From contig JAEWFW010000008.1 in NCBI GenBank assembly GCA_023388635.1, positions 1 to 60,097 on the forward strand: a stretch of 60,097 bases of DNA, in the 5' to 3' direction. The notes beneath the pieces were generated by a model. It made no database searches. It saw only the letters and a list, made by a program, of their open reading frames with translations, and was not told the DNA's origin. How positions within the stretch are numbered: position 1 is the stretch's first letter; the number at the start of each line of letters is the position of its first letter. Source of the DNA: Bacillota bacterium (GTDB lineage Bacteria > Bacillota > Bacilli > Desulfuribacillales > Desulfuribacillaceae). The position numbers and the translations under genes are program-made. This document shows positions 41,977 through 51,080 of this stretch, one piece after another.

Positions 41977-43864
41977 TGTTCGTAAGACCTTCCTTTCGCT
42001 TTGCCTGCTCTAAGAAAATCAGTAAGATCGATATATCCGCCGGATTTACACCAGAGATTCTCGCCGCCTGACCTACAGAAAGCGGTCTAATCTTATTTAA
42101 TTTCTCGCGCGCCTCTAACGCCAACCCGGAAATTTGCATATAATCAATATCCTCCGGCAGCAATCTGTTTTCCAGTTTCTTATTTTTCTCTGCTTGCTCC
42201 AATTGTTTATTGATATACCCCTCGTACTTGGTCTGAATCACAACCTGCTCAATGACTTCCTTCGGCAATGTTTGATCCAACGGTGCAAACTCTAAAATAT
42301 GATTATAATGTATTTCCGGACGTTTTAACAATTCCCGCAGTGACATGACATTGACAATCGGCACACTGCCTAGTCGGATCAACTTTTCGTTCGTCTCCTG
42401 ATTGGGACGAAGTTTCCATTCATGTAATCGAGTAATTTCCTGATCAATCAATTGCTTTTTCGTCACGAATGACTGATACTGTTCTTCCGTCACGAGACCG
42501 GCACGGTAACCCATTTCCGTCAACCTGAGATCTGCATTATCATTGCGCAATAATAACCGATATTCTGCTCTGGAAGTGAGCAATCGATATGGATCCATTG
42601 TCCCCTTCGTCACCAGGTCGTCAATCATGACACCAATATACGCGTCGGAGCGCTGTAGAATTAAAGGCGGTTCACCCTTAATCTTGAGAACGGCGTTAAT
42701 GCCGGCAATCAGACCTTGAGCCGCTGCTTCCTCATAACCTGAGGTGCCGTTGATTTGTCCTGCCGTGTAGAGCCCTTCAATGTCTTTCAGTTCTAATGTA
42801 GGCTTCAATTGTGTCGACAATACGACATCATATTCTATCGCATATCCAGGGCGGATCATTTCCACATGCTCTAAGCCGGTAATCGAACGCAACATCTGAA
42901 TTTGGAGATCCTCTGGGAAGCTCGTTGAAAATCCCTGAACGTAATACTCAATCGTATGCTCCCCCTCCGGTTCGAGGAATATCTGATGTGTCGGCTTATC
43001 GCTAAAGCGCACCATCTTATCTTCAATCGAAGGACAATAACGGGCTCCCGTACCCTTGATATCCCCTGAATACATCGGCGATCGGTCGAGATTGTTGAGA
43101 ATGATATTTTTTGTCTCCTCCGTCGTATATGTCAGCCAGCAATCGTGTTTTGGACGCGTGTAATCATGCATTTTGAAAGAAAACGGCAGAAATTCTTCGT
43201 CACCGGGTTGAATCGTCATTTTTGAAAAATCAACCGTATTTTTATCGACTCGCGGCGGTGTTCCTGTCTTAAATCGTGCCAGTTCCAATCCCAGTTCCCG
43301 GAGATTATCGGATAGCTTGTTAGACGCCATCATTCCATTCGGTCCGCTGTTAAAACTCACTTCACCCATGATAATCCGGCTTTTCAAATACGTACCTGTC
43401 GTAATAATGACCGCTTTCCCCATATATTGAGCGCCTGTCTGCAATACGACACCTTGTACTTGCTGATTGGTGACGATAATTTTTTCGACCATTCCTTGGC
43501 GCACAGTAAGATTTTCTGTACTCTCTAAAACGATTTTCATAGATGATGCGTAAAGATGACGGTCCACTTGCGCCCGCAATGCATGAACCGCCGGACCTTT
43601 ACCTGTATTCAGCATGCGAACTTGAATATTCACACGGTCAACATTATTCGCCATTTCACCACCCAGCGCATCAATCTCCCGAACGACATTGCCTTTTGCC
43701 GGACCGCCGACAGACGGATTACAAGGTAAATGTGCAATACTGTCATAGTTTATCGTGATAATCAATGTTTTTAATCCCATACGTGCAGCAGCCAATGCAG
43801 CTTCACAACCGGCATGTCCTGCTCCCACTACTACGACGTCAAATTCTCCGGCTCTATATTCCAC
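41969..43864 (-). CDS. mnmG: tRNA uridine 5-carboxymethylaminomethyl modification enzyme MnmG
   Basis: A 631-residue flavoenzyme (GidA). The FAD Rossmann motif GAGHAGCEAALAAARMG is at residues 14-30, and the family blocks PCNPSVGGPAKGN, MLNTGKGPAVHALRAQ and GYEEAAAQG are present. With MnmE it modifies the wobble uridine of certain tRNAs. The ATG follows GAGGTGGA. It lies 13 bases after the mnmE stop and overlaps rsmG. Confidence 0.97.
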   Translation of the reverse strand: MEYRAGEFDVVVVGAGHAGCEAALAAARMGLKTLIITINYDSIAHLPCNPSVGGPAKGNVVREIDALGGEMANNVDRVNIQVRMLNTGKGPAVHALRAQVDRHLYASSMKIVLESTENLTVRQGMVEKIIVTNQQVQGVVLQTGAQYMGKAVIITTGTYLKSRIIMGEVSFNSGPNGMMASNKLSDNLRELGLELARFKTGTPPRVDKNTVDFSKMTIQPGDEEFLPFSFKMHDYTRPKHDCWLTYTTEETKNIILNNLDRSPMYSGDIKGTGARYCPSIEDKMVRFSDKPTHQIFLEPEGEHTIEYYVQGFSTSFPEDLQIQMLRSITGLEHVEMIRPGYAIEYDVVLSTQLKPTLELKDIEGLYTAGQINGTSGYEEAAAQGLIAGINAVLKIKGEPPLILQRSDAYIGVMIDDLVTKGTMDPYRLLTSRAEYRLLLRNDNADLRLTEMGYRAGLVTEEQYQSFVTKKQLIDQEITRLHEWKLRPNQETNEKLIRLGSVPIVNVMSLRELLKRPEIHYNHILEFAPLDQTLPKEVIEQVVIQTKYEGYINKQLEQAEKNKKLENRLLPEDIDYMQISGLALEAREKLNKIRPLSVGQAARISGVNPADISILLIFLEQAKRKEGLTNND

Positions 43865-43877
43865 CTCTTACACTCCC

Positions 43878-45254
43878 TTACTTTCCTAAACAAAATTGGC
43901 TAAACAACTGATCAATAATACCTTCTCCCAAAGACTCTCCTAATATTTCCCCTAATGTCTCCCAAGAGTTGCGAATATCAATTGCTACAATATCAATCGG
44001 CAGATCATTTTCAGCACCTGCAATCGCATCACCGATCGACGCCTTCGCCGACTTTAACAACGCAATATGTCGCTGGTTGGTAACAAATGAAAAATCGGAA
44101 TTGCGGAATGATTCATTGATAAATAGACGTTCGATTTCATTATATAACAGCTCTATTCCCTGCTCATGCAAAGCTGAAATCGAGATAATCGGAATCGGAT
44201 AAGCAATATATTGTTGTAATTCTTCCACGGAAAACGCAGACGCTAAATCCATTTTATTCAATAAGATAATCGCTTTTTTGCCGGCTATCGCTTGCATTAA
44301 CTCTTTATCATACTCCGACAGCGATTCTGCTGTATTTAACATTAGCAGCACCAGATCTGCCTCTTCTAAAGCCTTGCGTGAACGCTCAACACCGATCTGC
44401 TCGACAATATCTTCTGTTGTCCGAATCCCAGCCGTATCCATGATTCTGACAGCAATCCCACGCACATTGATATACTCTTCTAGTAAATCGCGTGTCGTTC
44501 CCGGAATATCCGTCACAATCGCCCGATTCTCATGCAATAATGCATTTAATAACGATGATTTCCCCACATTCGGACGACCGATAATCGCTGCGGAAATTCC
44601 CTCCCTGAGGATTTTCCCTTGCTCAGAATTGCTCAGCAATTGCTCGACAGAATTTAGTACATCTTGCGATGTCGTCAATACTTGCTCCCGCGTTACTTCC
44701 TCTACGTCATGTTCAGGATAATCGATTGTCACTTCGATATGCGCTATCAGTTCCAACAATGACTGACGCATATCCCTGACCTGTTTGGAAATTGAGCCGT
44801 TGATCTGAGACATCGCCGCCTGCATTGATAAGTCTGTCTTGGCACGAATTAAATCCATAATCGCCTCTGCCTGACTTAAATCAATTCTGCCATTGATAAA
44901 GGCTCTCTTCGTAAATTCCCCCGGTTCCGCCAATCGCGCACCGGCATCAAGCACAGCCTCCAGGACCTTCCTTACCGGCATGATACCTCCATGACAATGA
45001 ATCTCTACAACATCTTCCATTGTGTAAGACCGCGGTTTGTGAAATACAGGCACAAGTACTTCATCGATCATGTGGTCATCTTTATCCACAACATGACCAT
45101 AGGTCACCGTATGCGACGCTACTGTTGATAATTTTTGTTTGCCTCTAAAAATACTATCCACAATGTGGACAGCTCGTTGTCCGCTGACACGTATTATTCC
45201 GACGCCGCCTTCACCCAACGCTGTGGCTATTCCGGCAATCGTATCGTTTATCAT
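43878..45254 (-). CDS. mnmE: tRNA modification GTPase MnmE
   Basis: A 458-residue MnmE (TrmE). It has the N-terminal formyl-THF-binding domain (about 1-118), a helical domain and an inserted G domain with GRPNVGKS (226-233), DIPGTTRD and NKMD. It ends with the C-terminal cysteine motif FCLGK (C455). It works with MnmG on the wobble uridine. The start ATG has AAGGGATG upstream. It lies after the jag terminator, so it belongs to a separate unit from yidC-jag. Confidence 0.97.
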   Translation of the reverse strand: MINDTIAGIATALGEGGVGIIRVSGQRAVHIVDSIFRGKQKLSTVASHTVTYGHVVDKDDHMIDEVLVPVFHKPRSYTMEDVVEIHCHGGIMPVRKVLEAVLDAGARLAEPGEFTKRAFINGRIDLSQAEAIMDLIRAKTDLSMQAAMSQINGSISKQVRDMRQSLLELIAHIEVTIDYPEHDVEEVTREQVLTTSQDVLNSVEQLLSNSEQGKILREGISAAIIGRPNVGKSSLLNALLHENRAIVTDIPGTTRDLLEEYINVRGIAVRIMDTAGIRTTEDIVEQIGVERSRKALEEADLVLLMLNTAESLSEYDKELMQAIAGKKAIILLNKMDLASAFSVEELQQYIAYPIPIISISALHEQGIELLYNEIERLFINESFRNSDFSFVTNQRHIALLKSAKASIGDAIAGAENDLPIDIVAIDIRNSWETLGEILGESLGEGIIDQLFSQFCLGK

Positions 45255-45294
45255 TTGCTCACATCCCTTATATCCATCAAATATAGACTAGTAT

Positions 45295-45329
45295 GAAAAA
45301 ATAACCACAACATCATAGGCTGTGGTTAT
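45295..45329 (-). terminator. Intrinsic terminator after jag
   Basis: ATAACCACA (45301-45309) pairs with TGTGGTTAT (45321-45329) over an 11-nt loop. On the minus strand six T follow. Confidence 0.85.
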
Positions 45330-45336
45330 ACATCGT

Positions 45337-45972
45337 TTATTTATCTGATCCCATACCTCTTTTGGCACTAATGACAATCTTTCTAAAAGGCTCTTGCCCT
45401 TGACTCCTCGTCTGTACACCGCGCTCATTCTGTAAATATGTATGAATAATTTTTCTCTCATACGGCGACATTGGTTCAAGGACGACGTCCTTCTTGTATT
45501 TCCGCACTTTATTTGCCAGCCGATTCGCTAATTTCTCCAAGGTCTCTTTGCGCCGTTCACGATAATTTTCTGCATCGAGCATAAATCGCACATTGTGCTC
45601 GGAATCGCGGTTTGCTGAGATATTCAGCAAATACTGCAATGCATCCAATGTTTGCCCTCTTCGACCGATCAGTACGCCGAGATTTTCTCCGACTAGGTTG
45701 AAGATGATCTGCTCTTGCTCTTGTGACTGTTCAATTTTCACATCCAAATGCATTTCTTCAAACACTTGCATTAAGAAACGCTTTCCGTCTAAGCAAGGGT
45801 CTTGTTTGACTGTTAAAACGACTTCCGCATTTTTTGAACCAAATCCGAGAAATCCCTTCACCGGTTCAGAAATAATTTCTATATCGACTTCATCTTTAGT
45901 AACACCTAATTTCAATAATCCCGTTTGTATCGCTTCATCAATTGTTTTTGCCACTTCAACAACCTTTTTCAT
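45337..45972 (-). CDS. jag: RNA-binding protein Jag/KhpB (EloR)
   Basis: A 211-residue protein with Jag_N (about residues 3-50, VVEVAKTIDEAIQTGLLKLG and KGFLGFGSKNAEV), a KH domain (about 80-140, GVLIGRRGQTLDALQYLLN) and an R3H domain (about 145-205, PYERKIIHTYLQNERGVQTRSQG). KhpB partners KhpA as an RNA chaperone and affects elongasome control. The start ATG has GGAGGG upstream and is directly coupled to yidC (one-base overlap). Confidence 0.95.
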   Translation of the reverse strand: MKKVVEVAKTIDEAIQTGLLKLGVTKDEVDIEIISEPVKGFLGFGSKNAEVVLTVKQDPCLDGKRFLMQVFEEMHLDVKIEQSQEQEQIIFNLVGENLGVLIGRRGQTLDALQYLLNISANRDSEHNVRFMLDAENYRERRKETLEKLANRLANKVRKYKKDVVLEPMSPYERKIIHTYLQNERGVQTRSQGQEPFRKIVISAKRGMGSDK

Positions 45973-46733
45973 TATGAAGCACCCTCCTGTTTTTGTCCAG
46001 AATCTCTATACAAGAACAAATTTTGAACGATTGAAAAAATATTACCGTAAAACCAATATAAAGATAGTGCCGAAGGCAATGTAGAGCTAATGAATAAAAT
46101 CATGAAAGGCATAAAATAAAGCATCATTTTTAATTGCGGATTATTATTTCCAGAGACCATTGTCGTTTTTTGTTGTAAAAATGTTGTTGCTGCTGCCAAT
46201 ACAGGCAAAATATAGGTCCCGTCTTTTTGTCCTAATTCAAAAAACAAGAATGTCGCAGCACGGATGTGTTCGTTATACATAATCGATTGATAAAAAGCGA
46301 TCAGAATTGGCATTTGCACGAATAGTGGCAAACACCCTGCCATCGGATTGACATTATGCTTTTGAAACAACTTCATTGTTTCTTGATTTAACTTTTCCTG
46401 ATTTGTTTTGTACTTCTCTTTTAATGCATCCATTTCCGGCTGAATCTTTTGCATCGCTCGCGTGCTCTTGAGCTGTTTTAACATGAACGGCAACGTAATA
46501 AAACGAATAATCACTGTTACAATCAAAATCGACAAACCATAACTGTAAATATTTTCATTACTATTGATTGCATTAGCTATATTATCGATCATATCTGATA
46601 ATATTCCTACAAAAGAACCCCAAATTCCACTTCGATTCAATTCGCGCTGCTGCATATCTTCAACTGTACACCCTGTCAAGAAGACAGCTAGTAGTGTGAT
46701 AATCAGACTAATCGCTACGATTTTCTTTGACAA
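45972..46733 (-). CDS. yidC: Membrane protein insertase YidC (SpoIIIJ type)
   Basis: A 253-residue Oxa1/YidC insertase of the Gram-positive type. It has a lipoprotein signal (lipobox LTGC, C22) and five membrane helices, with a hydrophilic groove on IRFITLPFMLKQLKSTRAM (conserved Arg). The cytoplasmic hairpin and the PMAGCLPLFVQMPILIAFYQSI motif are characteristic. SpoIIIJ assists membrane-protein insertion and, in sporulation, the SpoIIIA/SpoIIQ channel. Translation starts at TTG (46733) after GAGGAGG. It is coupled to jag. Confidence 0.96.
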   Translation of the reverse strand: MSKKIVAISLIITLLAVFLTGCTVEDMQQRELNRSGIWGSFVGILSDMIDNIANAINSNENIYSYGLSILIVTVIIRFITLPFMLKQLKSTRAMQKIQPEMDALKEKYKTNQEKLNQETMKLFQKHNVNPMAGCLPLFVQMPILIAFYQSIMYNEHIRAATFLFFELGQKDGTYILPVLAAATTFLQQKTTMVSGNNNPQLKMMLYFMPFMILFISSTLPSALSLYWFYGNIFSIVQNLFLYRDSGQKQEGAS

Positions 46734-46800
46734 AATTCATCCTCCTCAAAATATACTACATCTATTATTTCATCCATAATATACAGAGTGCAGATATTGC

Positions 46801-47013
46801 CTACGGAACAGGATCATATCCCCCCGAGTTCCATGGATGACAACGCACAATTCTACGAATCGTCAAATATGTACCTTTAATAAAACCATATTTAATATAA
46901 CTCTGTCTACTATATTCCGAACAGCTTGGATAAAATCTGCAAGTCGGACCTTTCATAGGTGAGATGACATTCTGGTATATAGATAAAAGGAACAGCATAC
47001 ATCTTTTCATCAT
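46801..47013 (-). CDS. yidD: Membrane protein insertion efficiency factor YidD
   Basis: A 70-residue YidD. It has an amphipathic N-terminus (LFLLSIYQNVISPMKG) and the signature CRFYPSCSEYS with the closing RIVRCHPWNSGGYDPVP. The cysteines are conserved in the family. It helps YidC-dependent insertion. The frame starts at 47037, but the ATG at 47013 (or the next one at 47010) has AGGAGC upstream and is chosen. It lies between rnpA and yidC as usual. Confidence 0.96.
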   Translation of the reverse strand: MMKRCMLFLLSIYQNVISPMKGPTCRFYPSCSEYSRQSYIKYGFIKGTYLTIRRIVRCHPWNSGGYDPVP

Positions 47014-47052
47014 TTCCAATGCTCCTCTTGTATACATATAAAAACAAAGAAG

Positions 47053-47388
47053 CTATATCAGCCCACTTCTTTTTAATAATTGCGACAATGCCTCTTTTGC
47101 CTGGTGGAAATCCATATCACGTGCCGCATTGCGGCTGATGACGACAAAATCACAACCGGCAGGCAAGGCTTGTTCAAAATCTAAAAATGCAGCTTTCACC
47201 AATCTCTTAATGCGATTACGCACAACTGCATTGCCGACCTTTTTACTGATCGATACTCCCAGACGAAAAGGCTGAGAATCCTTCCTCTTATACACATATA
47301 AAACAAAAAATCGGTTCGCCGTGGACTTTCCTTTTTTATATACGCCAACAAAATCTTTATTATCTGAAAGCCGATGTATCTTACGCAA
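47053..47388 (-). CDS. rnpA: Ribonuclease P protein component
   Basis: A 111-residue RNase P protein. It shows the RNR motif region VGNAVVRNRIKRLVKAAF (about 58-75) and the beginning HRLSDNKDFVGVYKKGKS. It binds the RNase P RNA and helps mature tRNA 5' ends. Translation starts at TTG (47388), seven bases after GGAGGGG. It follows rpmH and a hairpin. Confidence 0.96.
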   Translation of the reverse strand: MRKIHRLSDNKDFVGVYKKGKSTANRFFVLYVYKRKDSQPFRLGVSISKKVGNAVVRNRIKRLVKAAFLDFEQALPAGCDFVVISRNAARDMDFHQAKEALSQLLKRSGLI

Positions 47389-47461
47389 AATGCGCCCCTC
47401 CGATTCTATTCACTCCTCATTATAACAAAGTTTTATCAGAATTAAACAAATTTTTTCAAAT

Positions 47462-47485
47462 AAAAAAGACCACTAAACCGTGGCC
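47462..47485 (-). terminator. Hairpin between rpmH and rnpA
   Basis: On the minus strand GGCCAC pairs with GTGGTC across a 6-nt loop and is followed by six T. It sits right at the rpmH stop. It probably acts as a partial terminator that lowers rnpA expression relative to L34. Confidence 0.72.
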
Positions 47486-47620
47486 TTATGCTGACAATAC
47501 TTTTCTTCCTCTTTTGCGACGATTTGCTAATACCTTTCGGCCATTGCTAGTACTCATGCGCTTACGGAACCCATGAACTTTTTTACGTTTACGCGTATTT
47601 GCTTGAAATGTACGTTTCAT
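47486..47620 (-). CDS. rpmH: 50S ribosomal protein L34
   Basis: A 44-residue L34, translated here from the sequence: it starts MKRTFQANTRKRKKVHGFRK and ends RKVLSA. The conserved HGFRKRM and NRRKRGRKVL blocks are present. It is a small, very basic large-subunit protein. The ATG follows GAAGGAGGTG. It marks the last gene on the left side of oriC and is transcribed away from it. It was too short for the usual ORF threshold. Confidence 0.98.
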   Translation of the reverse strand: MKRTFQANTRKRKKVHGFRKRMSTSNGRKVLANRRKRGRKVLSA

Positions 47621-48144
47621 TGATTCTGCACCTCCTTCGAAATCAATATTTAATGTCAAATGATAGCAAGTACCATCTAATTATTTTCATTATAGAGACA
47701 TCCTTCAAAATTATAAGTAAATACCAGCCAAAAGTCAATCTTTTTTTATTGTGGATATAGTTTTCCACAATTCGACAACTATCAACAATCTTTTCAACAA
47801 GTCATACACAAAATATAGTGCTGTGTATAACTTTATCCCACTAGCTGTAGTAAATGTGGATAAGTCTTAGGAAAGCATTGCAGACAAGCTATATATTTGA
47901 TATAGTATATATGTTTCGCAGTGGATAATTATTATACATACCATTTATCCACACACTGTGTATAACTTTGTGGATAAGTAAATTGTGGATTCTTAATAAA
48001 CTTTATCAACATTTGTCGATAAAGGCTATTTTTTTCTCTTCAAATTTTATAAATGCGATTATATACGTCTTTATATACCTCATCTTATCCACTGACTATT
48101 GTGAATAATTATATACAAAAAAATTTTATGAAGGAGGTTGCCTA
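47621..48144. other. oriC part 1: DnaA-box cluster between rpmH and dnaA
   Basis: This 524-bp non-coding region is full of DnaA boxes. Perfect or accepted R-type boxes (TTATNCACA) are at 47822-47830, 47855-47863, 47945-47953, 47957-47965 and 47969-47977. One-mismatch boxes are at 47750, 47761, 47920, 48003, 48014, 48085 and 48100. The strand of transcription switches here, so it marks the start of the two replichores. The dnaA promoter must also lie here, and the boxes near 48085-48108 may give DnaA autoregulation. Confidence 0.93.
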
Positions 48145-49491
48145 ATGTCTGATGAAAACACAGACCTCTGGAAAAAAGCGCTCACATTAATCAAAAAGCG
48201 CGTCAGCAAACCCAGCTTTGAGACATGGTTTCATTCAACAGCAGCCACGATTAATGGCGATACACTAGTCATTAGCGTTCCCAATGATTTTGCAAGGGAC
48301 TGGTTAGAATCTCATTATACGGAATTTATCCAAGAATCTATTTATCAATTAACTGAAAAAAATGTGAAAGTGCAATTTATTATTCCTACTTTAAATAACC
48401 AGACTGAAAATACCGATGTGTCGGTAACGGGCTCAAAACAAACTCCATCTTCCCCACTAAACGAAGATATAAGCAGCAAACTAAATGAAAAGTATACCTT
48501 CGATACCTTTGTGATCGGCTCAGGAAACCGCTTTGCACATGCTGCTTCATTAGCAGTTGCGGAAGCTCCCGCCAAAGCGTACAATCCGTTATTTATCTAT
48601 GGAGGCGTCGGTCTAGGAAAAACTCATTTAATGCAAGCGATCGGACACTTCATTTTAGAGCACAGCCCGAATTTAAAGGTAATGTACCTATCGTCTGAGA
48701 AATTTACAAATGAATTTATCAATTCCATTCGTGACAATAAAACTGTCGATTTTCGCAACCGGTACCGCAACATCGATATTCTTTTGATTGACGATATCCA
48801 GTTTATTGCCGGTAAAGAACAGACCCAGGAAGAATTTTTCCATACATTTAATGCCCTGCATGAAGACGGTAAACAAATTATCATCAGCAGTGACCGACCT
48901 CCCAAAGAAATTCCTACTTTGGAAGATCGTTTGCGTTCGCGATTCGAATGGGGCTTGATCACTGATATACAAGCACCGGATTTGGAAACGAGAATTGCCA
49001 TCCTTCGCAAAAAAGCTAAGTCGGAGAATTTGGAAATTGACAATGATGTCCTGCTCTACATCGCTAATAAAATCAATACCAATATACGTGAACTGGAAGG
49101 GGCATTAATCAGAGTCGTCGCATATTCTTCCCTAGTAAACCAGGATATTGATTCTGAATTAGCTGTGGAAGCGCTGAAAAACATCATATCCGACGAAGGA
49201 CCGAAAATAGTCAATATCCCGAGAATCCAAGAAGTTGTCGCTCATTATTATCAAATGCCTGTCAGTGATTTCAAAGCAAAGAAGAGAACGAAATCCGTCG
49301 CATTTCCGCGGCAGATAGCTATGTACCTATCGCGAGAATTGACAGACTGTTCTCTGCCGAAAATCGGTATGGAATTTGGTGGTCGGGATCACACGACTGT
49401 CATCCATGCTCATGAGAAAATTACAAAACAAGTAGCTATCGATACGGAACTACAAAAAGTCATCGAAACAATTTGTAAAAAACTCAAATAA
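48145..49491 (+). CDS. dnaA: Chromosomal replication initiator DnaA
   Basis: A 448-residue DnaA. Domain I (about 1-82) starts WKKALTLIKKRVSKPSFETWF. The linker (about 83-112) is rich in T, S and N. The AAA+ core has Walker A GGVGLGKT (153-160), Walker B LLIDDIQF and the sensor motifs, and domain IV has the box-binding GGRDHTTVIHA. The start ATG has GAAGGAGG upstream. DnaA-ATP assembles on the boxes and opens the origin. It is followed by dnaN, with the second half of oriC between. Confidence 0.99.
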   Translation: MSDENTDLWKKALTLIKKRVSKPSFETWFHSTAATINGDTLVISVPNDFARDWLESHYTEFIQESIYQLTEKNVKVQFIIPTLNNQTENTDVSVTGSKQTPSSPLNEDISSKLNEKYTFDTFVIGSGNRFAHAASLAVAEAPAKAYNPLFIYGGVGLGKTHLMQAIGHFILEHSPNLKVMYLSSEKFTNEFINSIRDNKTVDFRNRYRNIDILLIDDIQFIAGKEQTQEEFFHTFNALHEDGKQIIISSDRPPKEIPTLEDRLRSRFEWGLITDIQAPDLETRIAILRKKAKSENLEIDNDVLLYIANKINTNIRELEGALIRVVAYSSLVNQDIDSELAVEALKNIISDEGPKIVNIPRIQEVVAHYYQMPVSDFKAKKRTKSVAFPRQIAMYLSRELTDCSLPKIGMEFGGRDHTTVIHAHEKITKQVAIDTELQKVIETICKKLK

Positions 49492-49667
49492 GATATCCAC
49501 TTGTGGATAACATTTTCAATATGCGCAAGCCTATGCACATGTTATTAAATTGTGTATAGGCTTACTAATTCAATGCAGACTGCAATTATCCACATATCCA
49601 CGTCCCCTACTACTAATACTACGACATTAATATATTATATATATGTATATACAGGAGGTTTTATGCC
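49492..49667. other. oriC part 2: DnaA boxes, DnaA-trios and AT-rich unwinding element
   Basis: Perfect DnaA boxes lie at 49502-49510 (TGTGGATAA) and 49586-49594 (TTATCCACA), and a near-box follows at 49594-49602. Directly after comes a run of three-base repeats, CTACTACTAATACTACGA (49607-49624), matching the DnaA-trio element. An AT-rich stretch (49625-49652) then follows as the likely unwinding site. The layout box, GC-rich spacer, trio, AT-rich is that of the B. subtilis basal unwinding system. Confidence 0.82.
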
Positions 49668-50810
49668 ATGAAATTTTCTATATCAAAAGATTCCTTATTA
49701 CAAGCAGTACAAGACGTTGCTAAAGCAGTTGCAACCAAAAGTACCATACCGATCTTAGAAAACATAAAAATTGATGTACATAATGACGTAATACAGATGA
49801 CAGGTACAAACATGGAGATTGGTATTGAATATACGATACCGAAAGAAATAAACAATGAAATTAATTTCACCGTGGAACAAACAGGAACGATCTGTTTAAA
49901 AGCAAGATATTTTCACGAGATTATTCGCAAACTATCTCATGAAATTGTGGAAATTGAGGTCACAAACAACTATTTGACGAATATTAAAAGCGGAAACTCT
50001 GAATTTAACATCCATGGATTGGACAGTGATGAATTTCCAAAACTGCCGAAGATTGTTGAGGATAAGGTGTTCAGTATTCCCAGTGATTTGCTACGCAACA
50101 TTATTAGACAGACGGTGTTAGCAGTATCTATAGAAGAAACAAGACCCGTGCTTACAGGTGTAAAATGGAGCTTAGAAAGCGGAACGCTCAGTTTTATTGC
50201 TACCGATAGTCATCGGTTAGCGATGAGAGAAGTTGCCGTCGAGGTAGAGCCTACATTATCATTTCAGAATGTGATCGTACCGGGAAAGAGTCTGATTGAA
50301 TTAAGCAAAATCCTTGAAGAAAATGATTCCTCTGTCGATGTCGCTGTGACAGGCAATCAAATTTTTGTCAAAACGAGCAATATCCTGTTCTATTCACGTT
50401 TGTTAGAAGGGCAATACCCTGATGTCACGAGAATTTTACAGCAACAGCCGAAAACCCGTTTAGAAATTAATCGTAAAGAATTTTCAGATTCACTGGAAAG
50501 GGCTTCCTTAATTGCTAGAGAAAATAAAAATAATGAGGTAAAATTAAGTATCAAGGAAGCAGCGATTGTCATCAGCTCTAATTCTCCCGATATAGGAAAA
50601 GTAAATGAGACACTTGACGCGATCGCTGTCGAAGGTGAAGACTTACTGATTGCGTTTAATACGAAATACGTTTCCGACGTGTTGCGTGTGATTGACGAAT
50701 CAGAAATTGAAATTCAGTTTACCGGTTCGATGAGCCCTTTCATAATCAAACCGAAGAATTTTGATAAATATTCTTATCTCGTTTTGCCAATACGTATTTA
50801 CCAAGGATGA
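49668..50810 (+). CDS. dnaN: DNA polymerase III beta sliding clamp
   Basis: A 380-residue clamp made of three similar domains (about 1-125, 126-250, 251-380). Typical blocks are KSTIPILENIKIDV, FIATDSHRLAMRE and the C-terminal YLVLPIRI. It forms a ring that tethers polymerases. The start ATG has AGGAGG upstream. It is the second gene of the dnaA operon, and its start lies just past the unwinding element. Confidence 0.98.
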   Translation: MKFSISKDSLLQAVQDVAKAVATKSTIPILENIKIDVHNDVIQMTGTNMEIGIEYTIPKEINNEINFTVEQTGTICLKARYFHEIIRKLSHEIVEIEVTNNYLTNIKSGNSEFNIHGLDSDEFPKLPKIVEDKVFSIPSDLLRNIIRQTVLAVSIEETRPVLTGVKWSLESGTLSFIATDSHRLAMREVAVEVEPTLSFQNVIVPGKSLIELSKILEENDSSVDVAVTGNQIFVKTSNILFYSRLLEGQYPDVTRILQQQPKTRLEINRKEFSDSLERASLIARENKNNEVKLSIKEAAIVISSNSPDIGKVNETLDAIAVEGEDLLIAFNTKYVSDVLRVIDESEIEIQFTGSMSPFIIKPKNFDKYSYLVLPIRIYQG

Positions 50811-50815
50811 TGAAA

Positions 50816-51052
50816 ATGCATAAAAATGAAGTTTATATTATCGATGAATATATCACTTTAGCGCAACTATTGAAGAAAGAGAGCATTGTTTCCTCAGGGG
50901 GAGAAGTCAAACCGTTTCTCGCCGAGACGACCGTATTGTTGAATGGCAATATTGTCAACCAAAGAGGAAAAAAGCTGTATCCAGAGGATATTGTAGAAAT
51001 AGAGAATATAGGAGTATATGTAATTAAACAAACTCAAGCTTCGCCTGAATAA
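50816..51052 (+). CDS. yaaA: S4-domain protein YaaA (RlbA-like)
   Basis: A 78-residue S4-like RNA-binding protein. The conserved stretch runs YITLAQLLKKESIVSSGGEVKPFLAETTVLLNGNIVNQRGKKL and the closing DIVEI. It matches the small gene between dnaN and recF in Bacilli. It has been linked to ribosome assembly in B. subtilis. Its frame could begin at 50807, overlapping dnaN, but the ATG at 50816 has AAGG at better spacing and is chosen. Confidence 0.92.
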   Translation: MHKNEVYIIDEYITLAQLLKKESIVSSGGEVKPFLAETTVLLNGNIVNQRGKKLYPEDIVEIENIGVYVIKQTQASPE

Positions 51053-51080
51053 AGAACTTGCTTCAACAAGGGAGAATACG

